From NCBI GenBank assembly GCA_964482685.1, contig CAYZZA010000056.1, positions 1-7,649 of the forward strand: 7,649 nt of DNA, read 5' to 3'. Below the pieces are notes generated by a model. It saw nothing but the letters and a program-made list of their open reading frames with translations, made no database searches and was not told the DNA's origin. A program made the translations under genes and the position numbers. This document shows, one piece after another, positions 1 through 6,767 of the stretch. This DNA is from CAYZZA01 sp964482685. Its GTDB lineage: Bacteria > Bacillota > Bacilli > Lactobacillales > Carnobacteriaceae_A. The first letter of the stretch is position 1. Every line of letters starts with the position of its first letter.

Positions 1-1
1 A

Positions 2-508
2 GGCATGAGACCGAATGAAATTGCGGATACCTTTGTGATTGGGGCAAAAGACATGGTGTTTGCAGCGATTGTAGTAGGATTGGCACGTGGGATTCTGGTT
101 GTGATGGAAAATGGCTTGATTTTAGATACCATTATTCATTTCTTTTCAAGCCAAATCAGCAAATTGCCAAGTATGTTGTCCGTAACGGGGATGTACATCA
201 CCCAGATTCTCATTAACTTTGTTATTCCGTCCGGAAGTGGACAAGCTGCTGCAACGATGCCTTTGATGGTTCCTTTGGCCGATACACTTAAGATTACTCG
301 GCAGACAAGTGTGCTCGCCTTTCAACTTGGAGACGGTTTTTTGGATTCCATCATGCCCACATCAGGTATTTTGATTGCCCAACTGGCCATTGCTCGTATT
401 TCATATGGAAAATGGGCGAAGTTTTTGATGCCGCTAATGATTACTTGGCTTTTGATTGGCTTAATCTTTTTACTTTTTGCACATGCTACAGCTTATGGGC
501 CTTTCTAG
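2..508 (+). CDS. YfcC/DcuC-family membrane carrier, C-terminal part (cut by window edge)
   Basis: Integral membrane transporter of the YfcC/DcuC type (C4-dicarboxylate anaerobic carrier superfamily), a group linked to uptake or exchange of dicarboxylates, amino acids or small peptides; the substrate cannot be read from sequence. Only about 168 C-terminal residues are present and the frame is open to the left edge, so the gene very likely begins upstream: family members are usually 450-500 residues, and the Met at base 5 has no ribosome binding site visible. Counting from that Met, the signature IPSGSGQAAATMP lies at 74-86 and QLGDGFLDSIMPTSG at 107-121, both typical of the substrate-binding half of this fold. 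Hydrophobic segments fall near 17-35, 57-75, 85-93 and 138-158. It is followed after 110 bp by an M20 amidohydrolase on the same strand, suggesting uptake followed by hydrolysis. Family assignment is firm; the substrate is unknown. Confidence 0.85.
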   Translation, partial: GMRPNEIADTFVIGAKDMVFAAIVVGLARGILVVMENGLILDTIIHFFSSQISKLPSMLSVTGMYITQILINFVIPSGSGQAAATMPLMVPLADTLKITRQTSVLAFQLGDGFLDSIMPTSGILIAQLAIARISYGKWAKFLMPLMITWLLIGLIFLLFAHATAYGPF

Positions 509-618
509 AAGCAGATTGGATGAATAGAAGCCAAGGTAGGCTGAATTTGTTTGGAAAAGACAACAGTAGATACGTACTGAAAAATACGTGCTATATATAC
601 AACTAAGGAGTGGATAAT

Positions 619-1797
619 ATGTCAAATGAATCGATACATGAAATGGTGGCCTCTTTGCGAACAGAACTACAAGAGCTGAGTGATTATATCTATGAAAACC
701 CAGAACTTGGGTTCGAGGAATTTAAATCATCTCAAGCTCATGTGGATCTTTTAAGAAAGCACAACTTTGAGGTGGAATACCCTTATTTAGGATTTGACAC
801 TGCATTCCGGGCCACGTATAAAGGAGCAAAGGAAGGTCCAACCATTGCCTTTTTATCCGAGTATGATGCGTTGCCAGGAATTGGACATGGGTGCGGACAC
901 AATAGTTTAGGAGCCACAGACACAGGGGCAGGGATTGCATTATCCAAGCTAGTCGATGAACTAGGTGGAACAGTGGTGGTTCTTGGAACACCTGCGGAGG
1001 AAACTAGCGGTGTAAAAGTCAATATGGCAGATGCCGACACATTTGCGGATGTGGATGTGGCTTTGTGTACCCACCCTGCAGATGGGTGGTACCCAAGTGG
1101 AACATCCATGGCTATGGAAGCAATTGAATTTCGCTTTTATGGAAAAACAGCACATGCTGCTGCAGCTCCTTATGAAGGAATTAACGCTTTGGATGCTGTA
1201 CTCAACACATTTAACAACATCAGTACGTTGCGTCAACAGATTCGTCCAGAAGCGCGCGTACACGGCGTTATCAAAGAAGGGGGATTAGCTGCCAATGTGA
1301 TTCCAGATTTTACACGTGCAGAGTTTTATGTACGTGCGATGGACATGCCTTATCTGCATGAGTTAAAAAGCAAAGTGATTCGGTGTGCTGAAGCTGGAGC
1401 GTTGGCTGCGGGATGCACCATGGAGTATGGAAACTACGAAAATAGTTACCACAACATGATTACAAACAAAACACTCTCGACTGTTTTCAATACGCATCTT
1501 GAAGCGCTTGGAGTCAGTGTAAATGAGGAAGAAAGAGAGTCGATGGGCTCGATGGATATGGGGAACGTTAGCCAAGTCGTTCCAGCCATCAATCCATTCT
1601 ACGAAATTACAAACGGCAAAAAAATGTCTGCACATACCGTAGAGTTCCGTGAATGTACACGTACAGAAACAGGGTACCAAGCCATGATGACAATGATTGA
1701 GGCACTTGTACATACTGCATCTGAAATCATAACCAATGAGAAACTATTGCAATCCATCAAAGAAGAATTTAACCAAAATGTGTTGCAACTAAACTAA
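619..1797 (+). CDS. M20D-family metallo-amidohydrolase (AbgB/PM20D2-like)
   Basis: Cytosolic metal-dependent amidohydrolase of peptidase family M20, subfamily D, which cleaves amide bonds of N-acyl amino acids, aminobenzoyl-glutamate or dipeptides. I place the start at ATG 619, giving 392 residues, because AAGGAG at 605-610 lies 8 nt upstream; an in-frame GTG at 610 overlaps that site and is unlikely. Metal-site residues typical of M20D are visible: C92 and H94 in GHGCGHN, E127/E128 in TPAEET, H152 in CTHP, and H339 in SAHT. H179 in GKTAHAAAAP sits at the start of the lid/dimerisation domain. The length is normal and no damage is seen. After the Glu pair the sequence reads TSGVK rather than the glycine-rich stretch I associate with AbgB/PM20D2, so the true substrate may differ. 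The upstream membrane carrier could supply it. The gene ends before a large palindromic terminator. Family is certain, substrate unknown. Confidence 0.9.
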   Translation: MSNESIHEMVASLRTELQELSDYIYENPELGFEEFKSSQAHVDLLRKHNFEVEYPYLGFDTAFRATYKGAKEGPTIAFLSEYDALPGIGHGCGHNSLGATDTGAGIALSKLVDELGGTVVVLGTPAEETSGVKVNMADADTFADVDVALCTHPADGWYPSGTSMAMEAIEFRFYGKTAHAAAAPYEGINALDAVLNTFNNISTLRQQIRPEARVHGVIKEGGLAANVIPDFTRAEFYVRAMDMPYLHELKSKVIRCAEAGALAAGCTMEYGNYENSYHNMITNKTLSTVFNTHLEALGVSVNEEERESMGSMDMGNVSQVVPAINPFYEITNGKKMSAHTVEFRECTRTETGYQAMMTMIEALVHTASEIITNEKLLQSIKEEFNQNVLQLN

Positions 1798-1864
1798 AGA
1801 AGTCTGATAAGGCGTGTGTGTTTAGTTCATCAAACAAAGTGCAACACAAAGAGACTATAGAATG

Positions 1865-1935
1865 AAAACAAGTATACAGCTAAAAACAGCGCCCTCCAAA
1901 TTTGGGGGGCGCTGTTTTTAACTGTATACTGTTTT
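1865..1935. terminator. Large palindromic, probably bidirectional terminator
   Basis: Between two convergent genes, bases 1881-1897 (TAAAAACAGCGCCCTCC) pair with 1904-1920 around the six-base loop AAATTT, with only one T:G wobble. The match continues outward, 1871-1879 with 1922-1930, after a single mismatch, and then 1865-1869 with 1931-1935 after a one-base bulge at 1870. The GC-rich core is flanked by an A-run on the left and a T-run on the right, so the RNA made in either direction has a stem followed by U-rich sequence. It would terminate the M20 gene from the left and the dehydrogenase from the right. Confidence 0.9.
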
Positions 1936-1967
1936 AACTATTTGCACAAAGTTGCGTGTGTGAAACA

Positions 1968-2702
1968 TTACATCGCTGTAATACCACCATCAACAATAAA
2001 CTCAGACCCAGTAACGTAGCTTGCTTCATCAGATGCAAGGAAGAGAACCATGTTGGTTACTTCACCAGGCTCAGCAATACGTTTTAGTGGAATGGATTTA
2101 GCAAATTGTTTGATGGCTTCGCGTGAATCTTCTTGATCAATCATAGGTGTTTGGATAACTCCTGGGTGGACAGAATTTACACGAATGCCAGAGTGAGACA
2201 ATTCCAAAGCAGCTGCTTTAGTCATCCCACGCACAGCAAACTTAGTATCTGTATACCCAATAGCGCCACCAACAATTCCGTTAATGGAAGAGATATTAAT
2301 GATTGATCCTCCGGTTGTTTTTTTCATAGACGGAGCAACTGTTCTCATGCCTAAAAAGACAGATACTTGGTTGATGTCAACAATTTTACGGTACTCTTTT
2401 TCTGTAATCGTTAGTAAACTCTTATTCATTGAAATCCCAGCGTTGTTTACAAGGATATGAATAGGTCCAAATTTTTTCTCGGTTTCAGAGACAACGTTCT
2501 CCCAGTCTTCAGCACTGGTGACGTCGTGTTTAATGAACAAGGCTTTTTCGCCTAACTCTTCTGCAAGTGCTTGCCCTTTTTCAGCTGAAATATCGGTCAA
2601 GACCACGTTTGCTCCTTCTTCAATAAAACGTCTAACATGTTGTTCGCCCATCCCTTGAGCAGCCCCTGTAACAAGAGCTGTTTTACCTTCTAATCTGTTC
2701 AA
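1968..2702 (-). CDS. Classical short-chain dehydrogenase/reductase, probably NAD(H)-dependent
   Basis: Soluble oxidoreductase of the classical SDR family (244 residues, usual length about 250) that interconverts alcohols and ketones. The Rossmann motif TGAAQGMG is at 12-19, and D37 at the end of the second strand favours NAD(H) over NADP(H). NNAG is at 86-89. The catalytic tetrad is N111, S138, Y150 and K154, in YTDTK. The C-terminal YVTGSEFIVDGGITAM is typical. Overall it resembles hydroxysteroid, cyclopentanol or R-specific alcohol dehydrogenases, but substrate cannot be assigned among these. The start is TTG (plus-strand CAA at 2700-2702), supported by AAAGGAGGA (2717-2709) 6 nt upstream; there is no better ATG. 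It is transcribed away from the MarR-type regulator and shares its 272-bp upstream region, so control by that regulator is possible, but this is inference. TATGAT-like -10 candidates lie near 2740-2751 on the minus strand without a good -35. Confidence 0.9.
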   Translation of the reverse strand: MNRLEGKTALVTGAAQGMGEQHVRRFIEEGANVVLTDISAEKGQALAEELGEKALFIKHDVTSAEDWENVVSETEKKFGPIHILVNNAGISMNKSLLTITEKEYRKIVDINQVSVFLGMRTVAPSMKKTTGGSIINISSINGIVGGAIGYTDTKFAVRGMTKAAALELSHSGIRVNSVHPGVIQTPMIDQEDSREAIKQFAKSIPLKRIAEPGEVTNMVLFLASDEASYVTGSEFIVDGGITAM

Positions 2703-2859
2703 AAAATCTCCTCCTTTAAAATCTTGGTAGTTCCATTTGTATCATATCATAGCTCTATAGGCAAGGCGCACTGTAATGCTCATCTTCATAAAAACTTAAC
2801 GATTGATTCCAGACAAAGATGTATCTTATTCATTTTCCAATGTCGGTTTAGAAAAATAC

Positions 2860-2871
2860 ATTAAATTTAAT
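2860..2871. promoter_or_regulatory. Palindrome ATTAAATTTAAT, copy 1 (candidate operator)
   Basis: A perfect 12-bp palindrome, 17 bp upstream of the proposed -35 box of the MarR-family gene. The identical 12-mer recurs at 2926-2937 on the other side of the promoter. MarR dimers bind palindromes and usually repress their own gene, so the pair is a reasonable operator candidate. The region is AT-rich, which weakens each single copy as evidence; the identity of the two copies and their placement around the promoter strengthen it. Confidence 0.5.
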
Positions 2872-2888
2872 CTTTTTTTGCAAAAGGG

Positions 2889-2917
2889 TTGCAAAATAAA
2901 AAAGAATGCTTTAAGAT
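2889..2917 (+). promoter_or_regulatory. Candidate sigma-A promoter of the mhqR-like gene
   Basis: TTGCAA at 2889-2894 and TAAGAT at 2912-2917 are separated by exactly 17 bp; each matches the vegetative consensus at 4 of 6 positions. Transcription would start near 2924, about 50 nt before the ATG. The boxes lie between two copies of the palindrome ATTAAATTTAAT, the second covering the probable start site, as expected for autorepression. Confidence 0.5.
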
Positions 2918-2920
2918 GCA

Positions 2921-2942
2921 AATAGATTAAATTTAATATATT
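2921..2942. promoter_or_regulatory. Palindrome copy 2 with extended arms (candidate operator)
   Basis: The core 2926-2937 repeats the 12-mer ATTAAATTTAAT seen at 2860. Here the symmetry continues outward: AATA at 2921-2924 pairs with TATT at 2939-2942, with one mismatch between, giving a 22-bp palindrome. It lies just downstream of the proposed -10 box, over the expected transcription start, the classic position for a repressor site. Confidence 0.5.
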
Positions 2943-2974
2943 TAAAACTAATCAATTTAGTGGGATGTGAAAAG

Positions 2975-3415
2975 ATGGATGACAAAGACGTACGGATTAA
3001 AGCATTCACGGTTTTTATGAAGGCATCACAATCCGTCGAAAAGCTAATCAAACAAGATTTTCTAAAAAAAGAAATCAATTTAAATGAATATGCAGTTATG
3101 GAGCTGTTGTATCACAGAGGGGAGATGCCTATTCAATCTATTGGAAAACGCGTCCTGATGGGGAGTGGCAGCATCACTTATGTGATTGATAAACTTGAAA
3201 AAAAAGGATTCCTTTATCGAAAACCTTGTGAAGAAGATCGACGTAAAATGTTTGCGTGCATCACTGATGCAGGCAAAGAGTATATGGATATACGTGTGAA
3301 AGAACAAGAAGCGTTAATCACAAAAGTATTTGCGGAATGGGATGACGAAGAAGTAGGTACGGCGATCGACTTACTAAAACGAGTAGGCAAATATGCGGAG
3401 AGTTTATTGAATTGA
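2975..3415 (+). CDS. mhqR: MhqR-like MarR-family repressor
   Basis: DNA-binding repressor of the MarR family, 146 residues, closest by eye to MhqR (YkvE), which represses quinone-detoxification genes in Bacillus subtilis and Staphylococcus aureus. The winged helix spans about 36-100: the stretch NLNEYAVMELLYHRGEMPIQ at 35-54, recognition-helix region GSGSITYVIDKLEKKG at 63-78, and wing with DRR at 88-90. The first and last helices would form the dimer interface. There are two cysteines: C85 in the wing and C95 on the next strand. As I recall, S. aureus MhqR also has a Cys at 95 that is not needed for quinone sensing. I prefer ATG 2975; an in-frame GTG at 2960 would add five residues but has no ribosome binding site. 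The site before 2975 is also weak (GGGA at 2962-2965), so expression may be low, common for regulators. Its position at the head of quinone-related genes supports the assignment. Confidence 0.88.
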   Translation: MDDKDVRIKAFTVFMKASQSVEKLIKQDFLKKEINLNEYAVMELLYHRGEMPIQSIGKRVLMGSGSITYVIDKLEKKGFLYRKPCEEDRRKMFACITDAGKEYMDIRVKEQEALITKVFAEWDDEEVGTAIDLLKRVGKYAESLLN

Positions 3416-3422
3416 ACAAATC

Positions 3423-3473
3423 AAGTTAAATGTGGAAGCATATAAAATCACATGCAGCACAAAGTTAAATGTG
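3423..3473 (+). repeat. Pair of 12-bp direct repeats AAGTTAAATGTG between regulator and first dioxygenase
   Basis: AAGTTAAATGTG occurs at 3423-3434 and again at 3462-3473, 39 bp apart, in the 104-bp gap before the first dioxygenase. The second copy lies inside an imperfect inverted repeat, GCACA with TGTGC (3458-3475). A TATAAA at 3441-3446 lies between the copies but no convincing -35 accompanies it. The repeats may be protein-binding sites for internal control of the structural genes; the sequence does not show which protein. Confidence 0.45.
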
Positions 3474-3519
3474 CGTTTAAAACACAATAGATGATAGACA
3501 CAAAAAGGAGATTATACAC

Positions 3520-4479
3520 ATGACAAATGAATTATTAGGTATTCACCACGTAACAGCTATGACTGACAATGCAATGAGAAATTATAAATTTTTTACAGAA
3601 GTACTTGGAATGCGTTTGGTCAAAAAAACGGTCAATCAAGACGACATTCATACGTATCACACATTCTTTGCAGATGACATTGGTTCACCCGGAACAGATA
3701 TGACGTTCTTTGATTTTCCAAACAATCCGAAAGGGACATCCGGTACCAACTCGATTTCTCGCACAGGTTTAAGAGTACCAAATGATGCCGCCTTGGCGTA
3801 TTATGAAGCGCGCTTTGATGAGTTCGGTGTAAAACATGATGGGATTCAAGAATTATTTGGCAAAAAAATACTGCCATTTGAAGAAGCAGATGGACAAAAA
3901 TACCAACTTTTCTCAGATGAACACAACGAAGGTGTTTTGCCAGGTAAGCCATGGAAAAATGGACCAGTTCCTGAAGACAAAGCCATCTATGGATTGGGAC
4001 CCATTGAAATCACTGTCACGTATTTTGACGAGTTCAAACAAATTCTATCAAATGTCTACGGCATGACGCCAATTCTTGAAGAAGAGACTGTTACTTTGTT
4101 TGATGTAGGAGAAGGTGGCAATGGTGGGCAAGTTATTTTAAGAAAAGATGAAACAACCCCAAGTCGTCAAGGATACGGTCAAGTGCATCACGTGTCTTTC
4201 CGCGTCAAAGATCACGAAGCATTGAAATATTGGGAAGAAAGATACAATCAAGCTAGAATGAGTCATTCAGGACAAGTCGATCGTTTTTACTTTGAAGCTT
4301 TGTATACTCGAGTGGGACATATCTTGATAGAATTGTCCACTGATGGTCCAGGATTTATGCAAGATGAACCCTATGAAACAATGGGAGAGAGCTTGTCTCT
4401 GCCTCCATTCTTAGAACCTAAACGTGCTGAGATTGAAGCACAGATTCGTCCATTTGATACTACGCGTTCATCCAAATGA
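3520..4479 (+). CDS. VOC-superfamily ring-cleaving dioxygenase (MhqA/MhqO/MhqE type), first copy
   Basis: Predicted cytosolic metal-dependent extradiol-type dioxygenase of the vicinal oxygen chelate superfamily, related to MhqA, MhqE and MhqO, thought to open hydroquinone or catechol rings. The 319 residues hold two glyoxalase-like modules, about 5-140 and 150-300. Likely metal ligands are H9 or H10 in GIHHVTAMT, H223 or H224 in QVHHVSFRV, and E271 in LIELSTDGPGF; the closing TDGPGF motif is typical of the group. The ATG is supported by AAGGAG at 3505-3510, 9 nt upstream. The gene follows the MhqR-like regulator by 104 bp and precedes a diverged paralogue by 59 bp, so all are probably in one regulated unit. 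It has about 20 more residues than its paralogue, mostly in the region between the modules and at the C terminus. Family is very likely; real substrate and metal are unknown. Confidence 0.88.
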   Translation: MTNELLGIHHVTAMTDNAMRNYKFFTEVLGMRLVKKTVNQDDIHTYHTFFADDIGSPGTDMTFFDFPNNPKGTSGTNSISRTGLRVPNDAALAYYEARFDEFGVKHDGIQELFGKKILPFEEADGQKYQLFSDEHNEGVLPGKPWKNGPVPEDKAIYGLGPIEITVTYFDEFKQILSNVYGMTPILEEETVTLFDVGEGGNGGQVILRKDETTPSRQGYGQVHHVSFRVKDHEALKYWEERYNQARMSHSGQVDRFYFEALYTRVGHILIELSTDGPGFMQDEPYETMGESLSLPPFLEPKRAEIEAQIRPFDTTRSSK

Positions 4480-4538
4480 TTCACAAAAACTAATCTGACA
4501 AGCAAAAACAAATATGACTAAAAGGAGACGATGAGACC

Positions 4539-5432
4539 ATGAACCCCGTTAACAGAATTCATCATATTAGTGCTATTGTAGGGGACCCAAATGAAAACCT
4601 AAAATTTTACCGTGATGTGTTGGGTCTTCGATTAATCAAACAAACCGTCAACTTTGATGATCCAAGCGTGTATCATCTCTATTTCTCCGATCATGATGTC
4701 ACACCAGGCACTATAATGACCTTTTTCCCATGGCCAAACAACAATTACGGATGGAAAGGTAGTGGACAAGTTGGCCGTATTGCCTTTCGTATCCCTAAAG
4801 GAAGTGTGGAATACTGGAAAGAGCACCTCACTGCAGAAAGTCTTACATTTAAACAAACTAACTTGTTTGGCAACACGACATTAGAATTTCAAGATATTCA
4901 TCAACTTGATCTAGCGCTTGTAGAAGGCGATACTGAAGCGGATACTCCAGCGATTCTAGGATTCCATGGATCGATTTTGTTGTCTGCAAATCCAAAAGAG
5001 ACCAACGACTTGCTAACAACACAAATGGGTTTGACTCGAGTAACAGTCGAAGGAGATTACCACCATTTTGAAACGGTTGGCAAAGAAAAACACCGTATTT
5101 TAACCCCGATTCTTCCACAACCAGGTGGACGTTTTGGGATTGGAACCGTACACCATATTGCATGGTCTGTTCCAGATATCAAGGCATTAGAAGACTGGCA
5201 AACCAAACTTCGAGGAGAAGGATTTGGTGCCACCATGATCAAAGACAGAAACTACTTTGAATCTGTCTATCTCAAAGAACGAGGACGTGTGATCTTTGAG
5301 TTTGCGACAGATGGGCCTGGTTTTATGATTGATGAAACGTTTGATGAGTTAGGGCAAACTCTTCAATTGCCAGCGCAATATGAGCATATGAGAGAAGAGT
5401 ACACACGCTTGCTTCCAGAATTGGATGTGTAA
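4539..5432 (+). CDS. VOC-superfamily ring-cleaving dioxygenase, second (diverged) copy
   Basis: Paralogue of the preceding gene, 297 residues, again with two VOC modules (about 4-135 and 140-280). Probable metal ligands are H8 or H9 in RIHHISAI, H205 or H206 in VHHIAWSV, and E254 in VIFEFATDGPGF, so all ligand positions are kept. By eye about half of the first 60 residues match the first copy, with less similarity in the middle, so this is an old duplication or two separately acquired relatives rather than a recent copy; the separate specificity of the pair is inference. The ribosome binding site AAGGAG (4522-4527) lies 11 nt before ATG 4539, slightly far. A competing ATG at 4531 would encode only three residues and stop across the true start. 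The stop is 3 nt from the next start, suggesting coupled translation with the flavin-reductase-like gene. Confidence 0.88.
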   Translation: MNPVNRIHHISAIVGDPNENLKFYRDVLGLRLIKQTVNFDDPSVYHLYFSDHDVTPGTIMTFFPWPNNNYGWKGSGQVGRIAFRIPKGSVEYWKEHLTAESLTFKQTNLFGNTTLEFQDIHQLDLALVEGDTEADTPAILGFHGSILLSANPKETNDLLTTQMGLTRVTVEGDYHHFETVGKEKHRILTPILPQPGGRFGIGTVHHIAWSVPDIKALEDWQTKLRGEGFGATMIKDRNYFESVYLKERGRVIFEFATDGPGFMIDETFDELGQTLQLPAQYEHMREEYTRLLPELDV

Positions 5433-5435
5433 GAA

Positions 5436-6056
5436 ATGGCACACATGTTGAATTTTTCTCCAGAAGCACTTACAGAAAAAGAAAAGAAGAAGTTTTTGAT
5501 TGGTTCTGTCATTCCTAGACCGATTGCCTTAGTATCAACCAAGTCTGAAGCTGGGGTGGTTAACGTCGCACCGTTTAGCTATTTTAACATTGTCACATAC
5601 GACCCACCAATGTTCTCGATTGCGGTACAACGTGTAGAAGGACTACCCAAAGACACAAGTCGCAACATATTGGAAAACAAAGGAGCGGTTGTCCATATTG
5701 TCGATACTGAAAATGTGGACAAAGCAAATAAAACGTCCGCACCTCTAGGACCAGAAGAAAGTGAAATAGATATTTCGGGTTTTACACTAGCGGACTCATT
5801 TGTAAGCCACGTACCTGGATTGACAGAAGCCAAAGTGCGATTTGAAACAGAATTGTATGATTCGCTTATTGTTTACAATGATGAAAAGATACCCACTACA
5901 GATGTCTTATTTTTAAAAGTGGTACACTATCATATAGATGAAGCGATTTATCACAACGGATATATTGATCCATTGAAGCTAAGTGCAGTAAGCCGACTTG
6001 CTGGGAATGATTATGCAGAAATAGGCACATTATTCACAGTCAAGCGGCCTGAATAG
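5436..6056 (+). CDS. Flavin-reductase-like FMN-binding split-barrel protein
   Basis: Member of the flavin reductase-like family (FMN-binding split barrel, DIM6/NtaB type), 206 residues, the usual size. Such proteins bind FMN and use NAD(P)H to supply reduced flavin to a partner, or reduce small substrates directly. The recognisable core is IGSVIPRPIALVST at about 22-35, then NVAPFSYFNIVTYDPP (about 43-58), and the C-terminal SAVSRLAGNDYAEIG typical of this subgroup. It begins 3 nt after the second dioxygenase stop, with no clear ribosome binding site of its own, so translation is probably coupled; ATG 5445 is an alternative start three codons in. No flavin-dependent monooxygenase partner is seen here, and extradiol dioxygenases do not need flavin, so its role in the cluster is open: it may reduce quinones itself or help recycle an iron centre. 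The hydrolase gene follows at once. Confidence 0.87.
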   Translation: MAHMLNFSPEALTEKEKKKFLIGSVIPRPIALVSTKSEAGVVNVAPFSYFNIVTYDPPMFSIAVQRVEGLPKDTSRNILENKGAVVHIVDTENVDKANKTSAPLGPEESEIDISGFTLADSFVSHVPGLTEAKVRFETELYDSLIVYNDEKIPTTDVLFLKVVHYHIDEAIYHNGYIDPLKLSAVSRLAGNDYAEIGTLFTVKRPE

Positions 6057-6072
6057 AAAGGTGGAAAAATGT

Positions 6073-6669
6073 GTGAACTATTTATACAATGAAACAAAAA
6101 AAGGGGCACCTGTGTTTGTGATGCTCCATGGAACCGGTGGCAATGAAACAGATTTGATGCCACTTGCAGCGCAGTTGAACCCAGATTACAACGTGCTAAG
6201 CGTGCGTGGAACGGTAAAAGAAAGAGGGATGAACCGTTTTTTCAAACGTCACGCAGAAGGTCAGTATGATTGGGAAGACTTGCAAGTACGTGCGCAAGAA
6301 TTGTATGCATTCATTGTAGAAAAAGCAGCAAACTATGACTTTAAAATGGAAGATGTTGTTCTTGTTGGCTTTTCAAATGGAGCCAACATTGCGATTGAAA
6401 TGATGTTGCAAGAACCACAGACCTTTAAACGAGCCGCTTTATTGGCTCCAATGTATCCAAAAGAAGTAGACGAACAGCAAGATTTTAGCCAAACAGACAT
6501 CTTTTTATCGCTTGGAAAAGGTGATCCAATTGTATCCATTGCTGAAAGCGAACGTGTCGTGCATTTGTTTGAAAGCAGAGGGGCAGACGTATCGACAGTT
6601 TGGGTGCATGGACATCGACTCACGCCACAAGCTGTCACAGAAGCAAAAAACTGGTTGAATAAAGAGTAG
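6073..6669 (+). CDS. mhqD: MhqD-like alpha/beta hydrolase (phospholipase/carboxylesterase family)
   Basis: Serine hydrolase of the phospholipase/carboxylesterase family, close to MhqD of the quinone-induced mhq genes. I set the start at GTG 6073 (198 residues): AAAGGTGG at 6057-6064, a near match to the anti-SD complement, sits 8 nt upstream. The in-frame GTG at 6061 lies inside that site and would add four residues. The oxyanion region LHGTGG is at 18-23, the nucleophile S101 in GFSNGA, the acid D151 in GKGDPIV and the base H181 in HGHRLT, so the triad is complete. A methionine-rich or membrane signal is absent, so it is cytosolic. It comes 16 nt after the flavin-reductase-like stop, the last tightly packed gene of the unit. 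The physiological substrate of MhqD is not established; esters or conjugates of ring-cleavage products are plausible. No strong terminator follows, so transcripts may read into the wrbA-like gene. Confidence 0.88.
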   Translation: MNYLYNETKKGAPVFVMLHGTGGNETDLMPLAAQLNPDYNVLSVRGTVKERGMNRFFKRHAEGQYDWEDLQVRAQELYAFIVEKAANYDFKMEDVVLVGFSNGANIAIEMMLQEPQTFKRAALLAPMYPKEVDEQQDFSQTDIFLSLGKGDPIVSIAESERVVHLFESRGADVSTVWVHGHRLTPQAVTEAKNWLNKE

Positions 6670-6712
6670 AAATCGATTCAATAAAAAATCAATCGTATAT
6701 CGAAGCAAAATG

Positions 6713-6742
6713 TTCGCTACTTTTAAAGAAACCTTGTATAAT
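6713..6742 (+). promoter_or_regulatory. Candidate promoter of the wrbA-like gene
   Basis: A perfect TATAAT at 6737-6742 is followed by a start region near 6749. The best -35, TTCGCT at 6713-6718 with 18-bp spacing, is poor, which would fit a promoter that needs an activator or has low basal strength. It would give wrbA its own transcript with a leader of roughly 143 nt. The exact copy of the palindrome seen before mhqR is not present here. Confidence 0.5.
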
Positions 6743-6767
6743 TAATCAGAATAACCGCGTAAAAAAA

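Noticed and set aside
570..589. Repeated ATACGT (570-575 and 584-589), also readable as ACGTA/TACGT inverted repeat, between the carrier and the M20 gene.
   Set aside because: Too short to call an operator or terminator, and no T-run or second copy elsewhere supports it.
412..606. 64-codon open frame overlapping the end of the carrier gene.
   Set aside because: It runs inside the real gene in another frame, has no ribosome binding site and no recognisable features.
6674..6695. Weak inverted repeat CGATT/AATCG after the mhqD-like gene as a terminator.
   Set aside because: Only 5 bp of AT-rich stem, a 12-base loop and no T-run; read-through is more likely.
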